The notes under the pieces: generated by a model
The model's input: the letters and a program-made list of their open reading frames with translations, nothing else
Told to the model about the DNA's origin: nothing
Databases searched by the model: none
Part shown: positions 20,693 to 31,674 of the stretch, piece after piece
Position numbering within the stretch: the stretch's first letter is position 1
Layout of the letters: each line of letters begins with the position of its first letter
Origin: Chondrus crispus
Taxonomy: Eukaryota > Rhodophyta > Florideophyceae > Gigartinales > Gigartinaceae
Assembly: GCF_000350225.1 (NCBI RefSeq)
Contig: NW_005179118.1
Location: forward strand, 62,001-126,000
Reading direction: 5' to 3'
Length of the DNA stretch: 64,000 nt
Program-made: the position numbers and the translations under genes

Positions 20693-23600
20693 AGGCGACG
20701 TCGTCAAAACTCCCTGTCTGCCTCACCCCGGAGGATCCTTCCCCCTCAACTCAGGCAGCAGAGCCGAACCGAACGGAAGACGCGCCGACCGAAGCGGAAC
20801 CTATTTGCTTCTTCAAGAGGCAGAACTATAAGGTTTCCGCTACGGTAGGGCTGCGAGAAGCGAATATGCGGGCACTGTCTCCAGTCCTAGACTCGGGGGC
20901 AGCGCCCAACCTCATCCATATACGCTGTGTGGCCGAGCCATGGCGCGCGGCCATCCGTCCGGTAAAGAGCGCACCGCTGGTGGACGCCTCCAATCGCTCA
21001 ATGAGCGCCCTTGGACAGCTTACACTGTACGTCCGCATCGGAGATTTCACAGCCAGGGTCAAGTTTCTCGTGGTCACTCGCCTGGCTGTGGATTGTATAT
21101 TAGGGACCACCTTTATAGACCAACATATCAAGGCAATTCTACCACCGCGACGGAGGGTTCTCTTCCATCATGCCTCCTCAGTCGCACTTACAGGCACGAC
21201 GCCATCCAAATCTACTCATAAGGAACACCGAACGGAAACAGAAAAATCGCCAAGAACCAAGCCGTTTCCGAGCAACACACCGTCTCGGAAAATACGCATG
21301 GTGCGGGGAATTACAATTCCCCCCATGACGCAAGCAACCGTACGGGTGGCGACGCCGGTCGCCGGGCTCTGCTTCTTACAGAACCATCCCCGCACGGCAG
21401 AGAAGAACCTGTCGCTTATGGCGCAGGGAGTCATGGATATAAGGCCAGACATTCCGTTTTCGGTAATAATGAGCAATTTTAGCCATAATGCGGTCCATCT
21501 CCCCAAACACACCGTTATCGGACTCGCGCTACCATCGCCGACCCACATACTAACCCTTCAGCCAGCCACAGGAGTGGCTGAAGCTAAGGAGGGGGGAGGA
21601 AACAAAAATAATCTTCCCCCTACAGTACCCCCTTTGGGTACCGTACAGGATGAGGGACAAGACAAGTCCGATACGGAAGAAGAACAGGAGAGAACCGACA
21701 CGGATGAAGCCCCCCGATTGTGGACCGAGGATGTCCACATCGGTGAGGAAGACGGAGAGCTACGCGAAAAAATAGTAGCTATGCTCTCCGAATTCAAGGA
21801 GATGTGGAATGGCCGCCTCGGGAAGATTGGTGCCACCAAGCACCGCATCGACCTCAAGGTGGGGGCCAATCCCATCTACCAAGCTCCGTACCGGGCTGGT
21901 CCAACCGCACGGGAAAAGGAAAAAACCGAGGTGAACCGCATGCTGCGGGCCGGCGTCATCGAGCCGGCCACGGCAGAATGGGCCAGTCCTGTGGTCTTCG
22001 TACCCAAAAAGGACGGTACCATGCGGTTCTGTGTGGACTACCGCAAACTAAACGCACTTACCATCCGGGATTCCTATCCCCTACCGCGAATGGATGAGTG
22101 CATCGACTCACTCGGCGACGCTACAGTATTCACTACGCTTGATTGCAATAGTGGATACTGGCAAGTCGAAGTCGCCGAGGAGGACCGCGATAAGACGACG
22201 TTCGCGTCGCACTGCGGTCTATACCGGTTTGTGCGGATGCCGTTCGGTTTAAAGAATGCCCCAGCCACTTTCCAAAGGGCTGTGGACATCATCCTCTCCC
22301 GAGTTAAATGGGAAACCGCATTGGTGTACTTGGATGACGTCATCGTGTACTCTAAATCCATTACGGAACACCTCGACCACGTTAGGGAGGTACTACAACT
22401 GCTGTACACCGCCGGGGTATCGCTGAAGATATCGAAATGTACATTCTTCGACACTTCAGTGACGTACCTGGGGCACATAATCCGACCGGGACGGTTAGAG
22501 GTCGAGAGGCGCAACGTCATCGCTATCGAGCGGGCGCTACCTCCCTCTAACCAGACGGAATTACGCTCCTTCCTGGGGATGTGCAATGTCTAGAGGCGGT
22601 TCGTCCCGAACTTCGCCAAAATTGCCGCTCCCCTCAATAGGAAGACGAGCAAGGATCACCCCTTCGAACTGGGAGTCCTATCCGATTCGGAATATGAGGC
22701 ATTTGCCGAGCTAAAGAAGAGGCTGGTCTCACCGCCCATTCTGGCTCTACCCCGTCACGGTTACAAGTACACACTCGACACGGACGCATGTGCGTACCAA
22801 GTGGGGTGTGCCCTGCTGCAAGACCAACCGAACGGAGATAAATTACCGATTGGCTACTGGAGCCGTAGTCTCACGGATGCTGAGAAGAATTACACGACGA
22901 CTGAGAAGGAGTGCCTTGCAGTCGTCTGGAGCATCCTGGCATTACGCCCTTACCTGTACGGTGCCACGTTCAATCTCCGAACGAACCATGAGGCCCTCCG
23001 GTGGGTCCTCAATTTGGCGGACAGCTCCGGACGGCTCGCCCGCTGGCGGTTACGCCTGGCGGAGTACGACTACGACGTACAATACCGGCCGGGTGTCAAA
23101 CACCAATTGGCGGACGGGGTATCTCGCCTCCGGACGGACGAAGGGGAAACCGTCGCGGTAGACGACGAAGTCCCGTGCTTCGTCGTTCAAGTGTCAAGAC
23201 AGGAGCCTTACGTGGGGCCTGTCGATATTGACTAGGCCCCAGCTACCAAACGGAGCCCCGGAAATGCGCGAGAGAGACCCCAGGCCCTTGCCGTAACTCC
23301 CGAACAAACGGACGTATCGTCCCTGTCGGTTGAGGAATTTATCCAAGCACAGGCGGCGGACGAGTTCTGCATCCATGCCGCCCGAACCGTCGGAGAGCCA
23401 GACTCAAAGTATGACGTGGACCGTTACGGTTTCTTGGTGCGGAGGTCCCCTCTTGATGGGACACTGCAACGCGTCGTCCCGAAACGGTTAAGGGCCAAGG
23501 TGCTGTATTTGGCACACCACCCGAGGTTGGCCGGACACCCCGGTGGGACCAGGATGTACTATACCCTAAGAAGGGAGTACTACTGGCCCCACATGGCCAA

Positions 23601-24852
23601 CGACGTGTACGCCACCGTACGGAACTGTCAATCGTGCTCTGCGACACGGGGCACGATTGTACGTCATCAAAAGGACATGAAACTATTCCCGGCGGCCGGA
23701 CCCTTGGAGTTTGTCGCAATGGACCTCCTGGGTCCGTTGCCGAAGACCGCACATGGGAATCAGTTCGTCCTTGTGATTACCGACCGGTTCTCTAAGCTCA
23801 CGCGCAGCATTGCGCTTCGTACGACAACCGCAGCCGTGGTGGCTAACGCATTCCTGGACAACTGGGTGTACGTCTACGGAGCACCACAGTACGTCCTTAC
23901 CGATAACGGTCCGCAATTTGCGGCGAAGTTCTTCGACGCCGTGTGCGCATTGCTAGGCATACGTCACTATTTGACGACAGCCTACCACCCGCAAACTAAC
24001 GGTCAGACCGAACGGTTTAATAAGACCATCGTGCAGAGGCTCTGACATTATGTCGAGGAGCACCAGCGAGACTGGGACGAGTTCCTCCAGCCTCTGACGT
24101 ATGCTTATAACATACAAGTCCACCGGTCAACGGAGACTACTCCGTTTGACCTGGTGTTGACAAGACAACCGTCCGGATTAACCGTCGCGGGTACAGCGCC
24201 TCAGGCTGCGGGAGTCGCCCATGAAGACCCACGTACTCCCGTACAGTACAAGCGGGCGACTCTTCGCAAGCTACGGGATGTCCTCGACCGTGCGCGGGTA
24301 AAGATGACCGCGGCCCAAAAGCGTTATAAGGAGAACTTCGATAAGAAAGTCCGATTCCGACCGGTAATACAGGAGGGCGACCAAGTCTACGTGGATCGCC
24401 CTCCCTGAGCCCTCCGAGCGGCTGAACGACGTGGCCGTGACGGACAGGAGCTTGGGACGGACGACATGTCCGTCAAGCTTTTACCGAAGACGGAAGGACC
24501 CTTTCGGGTCCGCAAAGCCACGGACACGACTGTTACTGTGGAGCAAGACGGGCTTCCCGTACGAGTCAGTATTGACCGCGTCACGCGGATGCCAAGGGGC
24601 CCGGGGGACCGGACCATGCCTACAGGAGGCATAAGTGCCCCTTCCAAACGGATTAACCCTCCCCATGGGGACGGTGCTAATACCCCCGAGGAGTTCGTCG
24701 TCGAGCGTCTCGTAGCGCATCGCGACACCCCTACCGGCTTGGAATACAAAGTGCGGTGGTATGGCTACACCCCCGCGGATGATACATTCGAACCCGCGGA
24801 GGGCCTACCACAAGCCTTTATCGATCGGTATTGGCGAGCCCACCGAGCTTAG
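20644..24852 (+). pseudogene. Gypsy Pol polyprotein, four in-frame stops
   Basis: One continuous frame, -1 relative to gag. Protease: VLDSGAAPNLI near 20884. RT: ANPIYQAPYR, RFCVDYRKLNALT, TTLDCNSGYWQVEV, RMPFGLKNAPATFQRA and catalytic VYLDDVIVYS (about 22324). RNase H: YTLDTDACAYQVGCALLQ, TEKECLAVVW, LRTNHEALRW. Integrase: HHCC zinc finger (HHPRLAGHPG...CQSCSATRG), FVAMDLLGPLP, YVLTDNGPQF, GQTERFNKTI. A C-terminal chromodomain (FVVERLVAHRDTPTG, YKVRWYGYTPADDTFEPA) marks a chromovirus; such domains steer integration to marked chromatin. Stops: TAG 22591-22593, TAG 23233-23235, TGA 24043-24045, TGA 24406-24408. The copy cannot make Pol unless stops are suppressed. Confidence 0.95.
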
Positions 24853-26671
24853 TCCCGCTCGGTGGCGCAAGCTAAGAAGGGGGGTCTCTCGGATACTGTA
24901 CCGGTTGAGACCACCCGCATGTAGAGCATGCGGGGGGCGGAAGCCGCCTACGGGACCGTCACTACCGCTCGGAACTATACGCACGACGATGGGTTTTGCA
25001 TCCTCTAAACTACGGCTGGCGGTCGACTTCGTAACCTCCCCGAACTAAGGGCCTGAGTTACAAAATTGGCCAGCCCTCCGGGGAGGTGCCGTGTGTCAAA
25101 TACTGTACACGCCGCCTATAAGGCGTGTAATCCGAAACAGTGAAGTCCAGGGACCTCAGGGGGATCGCCTAGGTCACTAGGTGTCCCCCGAGGTCGACCA
25201 TGGTCGACGATGGGGAGGTACGGCACGCCCGCGGTGCCCAAGATAAATACCGTCTCGGATACTTGCAGCGGCGGCGCGACCCCCGACAGGTGGCAAAATT
25301 TGCCAAGTGTCATTCCCGTACTGGTGCAGTGGCCTGCGGCAAAAATCCGGGGACCAAATTGTGAGGGGTGACACCGTTCGGTTCGGCAATTACGTCGAAG
25401 TTCGGGCTACGTTTGAGCCCCTAGCGGGCTCAATAAAAATCGTAACGCACCGCCGACAACGGCATCGTACTCCCCGCGTCAAGCCGCTTTGGACAGTATA
25501 AGGTCCGAAAAACGGTCAATGTCGACCCCGGCGGACCAGCCGGCAATTTCGGTCGACTTTGGGCTACGTTTTGACCCCTAGTGGGCTCAATAAAAATCGT
25601 AGCCCACGTCCGAGAACGGCATCGTGCTCACCGCGTCAAGCCGGACCCGGGGGTATCCACTCCGAAAAAGCGGTAATGGCGAGGTGTCAACCGATTTGGA
25701 AACAAGATCAGTTTTTATTGGTTTCTAGTGGGTTTTTACAGTTTCCAAATCGGGGTTGTCGGCGAAGTTGCCGGCGGCGCACTCGTACGCCTCTAACAGT
25801 CATGGAAAGGGACCGAGCGAGGCCAGAGGGGTCTCCCGGCAACCACGAGGGTCGAGACCCCCGGGTACTGTACGCGCCGGTGGAAAAAAGGGGCGTCCGA
25901 GTTGGCAAAACGGCCAGCCCTCCGGGGGGGTGCCGGGCATCGGTACGTTGGCACCACTACCCCGGAGGAGCGCCTGCTTATGGGGAGGCGCTGTAGCCCT
26001 CCGGGTGGGGCCTGGGTCTGTACCTGGCGCCCCGCCAAGGCGGGGCGCAACCGAACGGTACCCTCTAAGGACCCCCGAGGGAGCGCCCAGGTCACTGAGA
26101 GCCCCCGGGGTCGGCCATGGATGATGGGGGGATGGGGACGAATTGCTGCGAAGCCATGCCGTCCACAAACCCAATCACCGCCACGGAATGGCCGGGGTAC
26201 AGTACATGTGGTTTACACAGTACTGTACCCGGTGGCCGTAGCCAATTAGGGCGCGCGGCGGCGTATGGGAGGCTGTTCGGAATGCCCCCGATTTGAGGGA
26301 ACAGCCAATCGGAGCTCTTCAAAAAGGCAAAAAGCCACCCGCCGAACGGAAAAATCAGACACGTTTTACTAAGAAAAACGCCGGTTTTGAGGCCAGGACT
26401 ACCCCCCGAACGGAAAATCGGGCATAATTTACTAAGGAAAAGGGTGATTTTCTGCGAAGGAAAACGGGGCGGCACCGGACCGGGGAAGGGCCGCACTGCG
26501 CATACCGACCACTGGAGCTGCGCCTACTCCCGCGTGCACGCTCGCACCGCTTAGTGAGGCGATGAGGCCTCCCCTCCAGGAGGTCCGCGCAGGCAAGGAC
26601 AAGCGAGACGGAGAAGGCAGATGTTTTATTGGGGTACTATCGGGTTGGGAACCACCGTCACGGAATAGTGC
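24853..26671 (+). other. Gypsy 3' internal region with degenerate direct repeats
   Basis: Non-coding between the chromodomain stop and the antisense frame. One block (GGGCTACGTTT..CTCAATAAAAATCGTA..ACGGCATCGT, then CGCGTCAAGCCG) occurs at 25404-25489 and 25561-25645. A second (GAGTT..CAAAA..GGCCAGCCCTCCGGGG) occurs near 25057 and 25899. A third (GGTCACT..CCCCCG.GGTCG.CCATGG) occurs near 25171 and 26090. A fourth (CCGAACGGAAAAATC..TTTACTAAG) occurs near 26341 and 26407. Short frames here are Pro/Gly/Arg-rich and not convincing. Confidence 0.75.
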
Positions 26672-29491
26672 CTATTCGAGCCTCGCGCGTTTGGGCGAGT
26701 GGACGCCCTCGGTCAAACTGTCGGGGCGCCCCGCCATGCTCGCCCCAGAAGACCGGTTGGTGAAACCTGGCGCAGGTGGCATCTCAGCCCTGCGCTTGCG
26801 GCGCCCGGAGAAGACTCGACCGAGCTCGTCAATTGTTGACGCAGCTGTCCGGACGAGAGTCGCACCCTCTGCAGCCTCGCTTTCCAAAATGGAGAGCTGA
26901 CGGCGCGCCTCGGCAAGCTCTGCGTCACGTTGGCGCAAGGCGTGGATCCACGAGCGAGCGGCCACGAGCGCATCCGTCACGGTTGAAGGCACCTCGAGGT
27001 TCTCGTACGAACATGCGTACTGTAGAACCGCGAAGGCACCTGCTTCCGCCTCGGGACGAAACCCGGCGGGTGATGTCGGCATGGGCTGGGATGACCCGCC
27101 GGCTGCTGGTCGGGACCGTATCGGACTCTCGCTCGTCGCGGAAGAGGACGAGGCGGCCGGCGGAGGCTCCGCCCCGCCCACGACCGGCGTAAACCGTTTC
27201 GGATCCTGGTCCTCCCTCGACAAGGGTGAGCGCGCTGGCAGAGGCCCCGCGCTGGCCCAGCGGTCGCGCATGGGCGTGCGCGCTCCGACCCCAAGTCGGG
27301 AGGTCCGCGCAGCCGATGAACTGTCGCTCGGGGAACCCAAACACGGCGCCAACGCCGCCGCCACGCTGTGAACTGGCGGGGGCCGGAGCGGAGGACGGCT
27401 ATCCGGCGAAGGCGGCGGAGCCTCTGTCTTCCAAGACGGAGATTCCGGCCCGGTCACCCCGGCGAGTGGTAACTTGGGAGCCTCACCAGCCCCCAAGGGG
27501 GTCTCGTCGGCAATCTCGACGACCTCCACCGAGCCCAGCGGGGGCGGCGGGGGCCTCTCCATTTCTTCGTCGACCCCCGTGACCCTGTAGGCCGACCCAA
27601 GGGGGCACGCCTCGACTACCACCGAGGTGGGGGGCTGGGGTAAATTCCGTACGGTCTCCTGCGGGGGAGCGGGACCCATTGAGCCCCACTCCCTTCCAAG
27701 TCCGTTGAGGTAGGCTACCCCCGGCAGCTCCGCTTGAGCGGGTGTCGCCGTGGGGGCCTCCTCGAGAGGGAGTACTGGTGACCCCGGTATGACCGACTGG
27801 TTGGGGTCTTCATGAGGACCCTCCGGTTCTTCCTCCCCACGCCGAGGCATGTGAGGGATGACTCCAGTACGGTAATCGTACCAGATAAAGTCTGCGTCGT
27901 CCCTCCACGGCCGGTGAAGGGTGAATTCCAAGAGCTGGTCGGTGCAGTCGGCATCGAATGGGGAACCTTCGACCAACGCGGCTATCCCCACCGATCGGAT
28001 CAATGCAACCAAAGACGGTTGCAGGCGGAACAGCACGCCCGGGCAGGGTTGATGCCGGCGCGCGTCCAGACGCGGGTCGGGACAGCGCGTGAAGAACGGC
28101 ATCCCCTCACACACCGCACGGGGGAAGCAGTGGAGCACGAGAGCTGCCCACTCCGACAGCGCGATGGCACGGACCAGCGCTCGCTGCTGGTTATCCACCG
28201 CGGTCCGAGAGCCCGACAACCACCGTGAGGCGACGTACGCCATCACACTGGGCGTCGGCACGCAGAGGTGCTCGGGCGCCTCAAAATCGGACCAGTCGGT
28301 GGGCAGGTGCGGATAGAGCTTCGACCGCGCTTGGACTGGCACGGAGAAGAATTCCGTGCAGTGCCAGAGGTGGAAGAAGAAATCCGTACCTCGCCAACGG
28401 AGGCGGCTCTCACGTGCGGCGTCCTCGCCCCACCTGCGACGGTTGGCGACGCTGTACCAACCCCATAACGGGCGGGGGACGGCCACCAACCGAGCATGGG
28501 GGACCGCTTGGTCCGCCCGGCCGAACCGGGCGAGCAAAGGCAACAGGGCCTTGTGGTACGCCACCTCCTCGGGGCAGCGGACATAAATGATGTCACTCCC
28601 CGGGTCCGCCAAAACCCGACACGGCGAATGGCGCCAGCGGTCGATCCAGGCCTCGCCTTGGGTCCGCTGACCCCCGTGGCGTTTCGCCGGCCGGCTACGG
28701 GCCCCACGTTGAACGGGGATCGCCGCGAAGCGCGCCGCGTCGAGGTACCGATGGGCAAGCCTACTGTATTCCGCGACAGTTAGCGGGGGCTCCGGAGCAG
28801 CAGATGGCCGCCCCGTGCGCCGCCAGCGGTGGTCGAGTTCTTGACCAGGGAACGCGCGGCGGGCCACCTCTCGTAGGCTCATTGATCGATTGGCTCGCAC
28901 ACCGCGGTTCCTCCGGGGCCTTCTGATCACCGTTGAACGGTCCGCCCTTTCGAGCGGGTCAGGAGAGGCCGGTGTTACCGCTGCTACTCTCAACCGACTC
29001 ACCGCTCGGGCGAGCGATGGGAGACGCGGTACGGGGATACTCCGCAGCGGTCTCAGTAGGGGAGAGCGGGGCGGTGTCGCCTCAGCCCTCGACCGTACTG
29101 CCGGCGGATCCACCGCCGGCACCGTCCGGTTATTCACCTGTTCCGACATCGGTGAGATAATAGGGACAGAACAAGTCGTGGAAGTCGCTCGTACCGTCTG
29201 GTTGGGAAGAGATGTGGTTAGTACGGGTGAGGGTCGATCGCATGGGGGAGCCAGAGTCCTGACCGCATGGGAATCCTCGCCCGACTTATATAGCCGAGCG
29301 AAAGACCGCCGAGCTGTCCGACCGGGGCGCCGGCGCTTGCCCATTACGAAAGGAGTCAACGCGGTGCGGTCGTCGGCCAGGAAGGCGGCAGCAGATACCG
29401 ATAACGGAATAGTCGTGCCAAGCACGGTCGTCGGGACGGCTTGCAGGGGAGATACGGAACCCGAACGGACGGCACGAGGACGTGCCGTCAT
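26672..29491 (-). CDS. Antisense ORF of the gypsy element (939 codons), unknown protein
   Basis: An uninterrupted 939-codon frame on the strand opposite gag-pol, filling most of the region between pol and the 3' LTR; its first ATG lies 15 bp from that LTR. I recognise no family. Residues about 1-250 are Arg/Pro/Ser-rich and basic (MGKRRRPGRTARRSF). About 270-500 form a globular, tryptophan- and histidine-rich region (WIDRWRHSPCRVLADPGSD, FFFHLWHCTEFFSVPVQ, PHLPTDWSDFEAPEHLC, ALVLHCFPRAVCEGMPFF). About 520-830 are acidic to proline-rich linker. About 845-905 predict a coiled coil (ALRQRDAELAEARRQLSIL). The C-terminus is basic and nuclear-signal-like (SGRRKRRAEM, SPKRARLE). Antisense 3' ORFs are known in some large plant gypsy families such as Grande and Ogre relatives; no function can be claimed. 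A nearer start (MSEQVNNRT or MSLREVARR) is possible. It is intact while pol carries four stops. Confidence 0.7.
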   Translation of the reverse strand: MTARPRAVRSGSVSPLQAVPTTVLGTTIPLSVSAAAFLADDRTALTPFVMGKRRRPGRTARRSFARLYKSGEDSHAVRTLAPPCDRPSPVLTTSLPNQTVRATSTTCSVPIISPMSEQVNNRTVPAVDPPAVRSRAEATPPRSPLLRPLRSIPVPRLPSLARAVSRLRVAAVTPASPDPLERADRSTVIRRPRRNRGVRANRSMSLREVARRAFPGQELDHRWRRTGRPSAAPEPPLTVAEYSRLAHRYLDAARFAAIPVQRGARSRPAKRHGGQRTQGEAWIDRWRHSPCRVLADPGSDIIYVRCPEEVAYHKALLPLLARFGRADQAVPHARLVAVPRPLWGWYSVANRRRWGEDAARESRLRWRGTDFFFHLWHCTEFFSVPVQARSKLYPHLPTDWSDFEAPEHLCVPTPSVMAYVASRWLSGSRTAVDNQQRALVRAIALSEWAALVLHCFPRAVCEGMPFFTRCPDPRLDARRHQPCPGVLFRLQPSLVALIRSVGIAALVEGSPFDADCTDQLLEFTLHRPWRDDADFIWYDYRTGVIPHMPRRGEEEPEGPHEDPNQSVIPGSPVLPLEEAPTATPAQAELPGVAYLNGLGREWGSMGPAPPQETVRNLPQPPTSVVVEACPLGSAYRVTGVDEEMERPPPPPLGSVEVVEIADETPLGAGEAPKLPLAGVTGPESPSWKTEAPPPSPDSRPPLRPPPVHSVAAALAPCLGSPSDSSSAARTSRLGVGARTPMRDRWASAGPLPARSPLSREDQDPKRFTPVVGGAEPPPAASSSSATSESPIRSRPAAGGSSQPMPTSPAGFRPEAEAGAFAVLQYACSYENLEVPSTVTDALVAARSWIHALRQRDAELAEARRQLSILESEAAEGATLVRTAASTIDELGRVFSGRRKRRAEMPPAPGFTNRSSGASMAGRPDSLTEGVHSPKRARLE

Positions 29492-29493
29492 TT

Positions 29494-29504
29494 AAGAAGG
29501 GGGG
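29494..29504 (+). other. Polypurine tract of the gypsy element
   Basis: AAGAAGGGGGG immediately precedes the 3' LTR (after TTT), the usual position of the plus-strand DNA primer. Confidence 0.8.
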
Positions 29505-29506
29505 TT

Positions 29507-30106
29507 TGTGGTACAATTGCCAAGTGGCGCTACTGCACTAGGCGGGCGCCAGAGGCCTCGCCAAGTACAGTAGTAAGATGTTAACCGATACGGTACATAC
29601 GTGACCAGCACGTGTAGATGTGGCCACGTGGGAGTCCACGTGTAGTTAGTGGCACCAGCTAGTGCAGGTGTACACGTGGTGCGCGACCGATCGGTGGGTT
29701 AGTACAGTAGTCATTTTTAGTTACCGTAAGCTACAGTAAGCTGGCTACAGTATGTACAGCTACTGTAGTCCGTCCGGTGCCACCGCCCTACTAGGGGGTA
29801 TAAGATAGGGGGGCACCGGGCTGGAGGTAAACCGAGGAAAGCACGCCTCCCCTTACTTCCTACCCTAGTCCTTTACCGTACGGTTAAGTAAGTCCCGCAG
29901 GTTTCCAGCTCGCCACCGGTCGTACTGCTCTACACCCCAGTACGACTGCGCGTGTCCAGTGCGGTGTACCTCCCTTGTCCTGTGCTTCCTACCGTTCCGG
30001 ATTATTCTACCTGACGCTCCAGTGTAGCGGTCCCCCAAGCTCCCTCATTTTAGGTACAGCCTGTCCTTTTCCGTTTACGGTTTAGCGTCCCTACGGTTGT
30101 ACCACA
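29507..30106 (+). repeat. 3' LTR of the gypsy element
   Basis: 600 bp, identical to the 5' LTR except for A at 29604. Followed directly by the GACGT duplication (30107-30111). Confidence 0.97.
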
Positions 30107-31452
30107 GACGTCAACATGATTTCCATCATGTCTCGTGCCAGGTCATCGCATATTTTGTTGAAGTTTATGCCAAATGAACCTCGGCGGCGAGTGTTTTCTT
30201 GGGCGGCATGCATACGGTTACGAAGGACCCGTTTCGTATCAACAGGTTCCTTACACTTGAACCAACGGCACCCAGTCTTCCCGCAGTTATGACAGGTGAG
30301 CAAATCCTTACGATTATCTCTCTGAGGCCAATTTTCTTTGGGGTAGACACGACCGTCACGGTTGAATTGTTTGGGGACGATCGACGCGTTACTCCTTGGT
30401 TCTCTGCCGTATCTCGCCTGACCGGCAAAGTTTGTGGCTTTCCACCTGGTACTTCGGATCTGGTTGCTGTTGTAGTGAGGGGCGCGGGAATGTGCGGAAA
30501 GGTGCTTAGCCCATTGTTGTAAAGAATATTCAAGACGTTCGATTAGGTTATGATACCTTAATTCATTTGCCGTCACATTGGACAGTACGGTACGAGCCCA
30601 GTCCTTGCCGAGGACAGCTTGCTGAAGGTGAAGTGTCTTTGCTCTGTCGGACCTGTCCTCTGGGTGCGACATCGGCGTGAGTCGATCTATCTCATCTACC
30701 ATCGCACGAAAGGCGGCCCCTTCGCTGAAATTGTCCTGTGTCTCGAAATTCGACATATGGATTTCACTTAACTGATGAGAGATGTAATCTTGCTTTGCTG
30801 CAGAGGCGTATCTCTCATGAAATCGTCTCATTACCTCTCCATAGTTCGTCAATTTTCCCTCAATCTCATTTATGAAGAACTGCAATGCGGCGCCATCAAG
30901 CATATAATGAAGGAAACTCACCTTATCTGAACCTGTCACCTTGTTCTGAGCGCACATGAATTGGTACCTGTTGAGCTTTGTGAGCCAATCTTCATCATTC
31001 TTGCCCCAAAAACGCTGGCAGTTAGACGAATATGCCATACTCATCCCCTTTGCGGCGTTGTTTGAAGATGAATATGTCGTTTGGGCATTCGGGGTGTTTG
31101 TTGGCGCGGGGCTTGCGGTAGAAAATGGTTGATCAGGGAAGCCTGGGCTTGAAAATGATGGAGAACTCGGAACGAAGGTTCCCCTTTTGATGGACTTGAA
31201 CTGAGCCACTGCTTTCTCGCGTTCTATGCGGTCTTCCTGCCTATTCCAAATGGTGTGAAGAATTCGATTCACAATGAGACCGCCCGAGGCACCCGTGGCA
31301 GGGGTGTCAACACCTCGCTCATTCAGAAAAACTCGAATCTTCTTGTAGATCTCATAATTGACGGTTATCATTGGATCAACTAGCTCACGGGGCTCAAGAT
31401 CTTCGCGAATTTGGTCGATAAGGTCTTCTCCTCGTGCGACCGGGGACTGCAT
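30107..31452 (-). pseudogene. Copia gag, N-terminal part (right of the nested insertion)
   Basis: Begins MQSPVARGEDLIDQI and runs into the gypsy LTR, where it picks up a few foreign codons and a stop. A capsid-like helical region (GSDKVSFLHYMLDGAALQFF, YGEVMRRFHERYASAAKQD, LEYSLQQWAKHLS) is followed by a basic linker. A zinc knuckle CHNCGKTGCRWFKC has Cys where the usual CCHC knuckle has His. The continuation is at 17265-17495. A short leader (31453-31674) separates it from the 5' LTR; no tRNA primer-binding site starting TGG is obvious next to that LTR. Confidence 0.88.
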
Positions 31453-31674
31453 GGCGTACCCATTAAAAAGGTTGAAGATGCCTTCTTGATGGGCGTTGCT
31501 CAGTCGAATGTTACCAAAAGGGCCCTGAGACGCGGAAAAGGGGCCTCGGGCACGTGAGTCACGTGGTCAAGGTTGGTCGGTGTTGGCGGCATGATATACC
31601 TGCTAGTCAGCTTGCGCGGGTTTTTTCACTGCCTTCTGCAAAGGATGATGTAAAAGTTTTCCTTAATTCCGGAA

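Larger units (their letters stand above)
17496..30106 (+). mobile_element. Gypsy-type chromovirus LTR retrotransposon, 12.6 kb
   Basis: Two 600-bp LTRs (17496-18095 and 29507-30106) differ at one base (17593 G, 29604 A). LTR ends are TGTGG...CCACA. The insertion is flanked by GACGT (17491-17495 and 30107-30111), a 5-bp target duplication. A candidate primer-binding site TGGTACTCTTGTGG starts at 18100, and a polypurine tract AAGAAGGGGGG lies at 29494-29504. Order gag, protease, RT, RNase H, integrase, chromodomain defines a chromovirus of the gypsy group. An unusually long 4.65-kb segment between pol and the 3' LTR carries an antisense frame. It sits within the gag of the copia element. Confidence 0.97.

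Noticed and set aside
25559..26500. Overlapping 100-145 codon frames in the gypsy 3' region
   Set aside because: High-GC stop-poor DNA; Pro/Gly/Arg composition; frames overlap on both strands and none is favoured.
28225..29495. Sense-strand frames of 95-201 codons under the antisense ORF
   Set aside because: Shadows of the 939-codon frame in GC-rich DNA, shorter and without motif.
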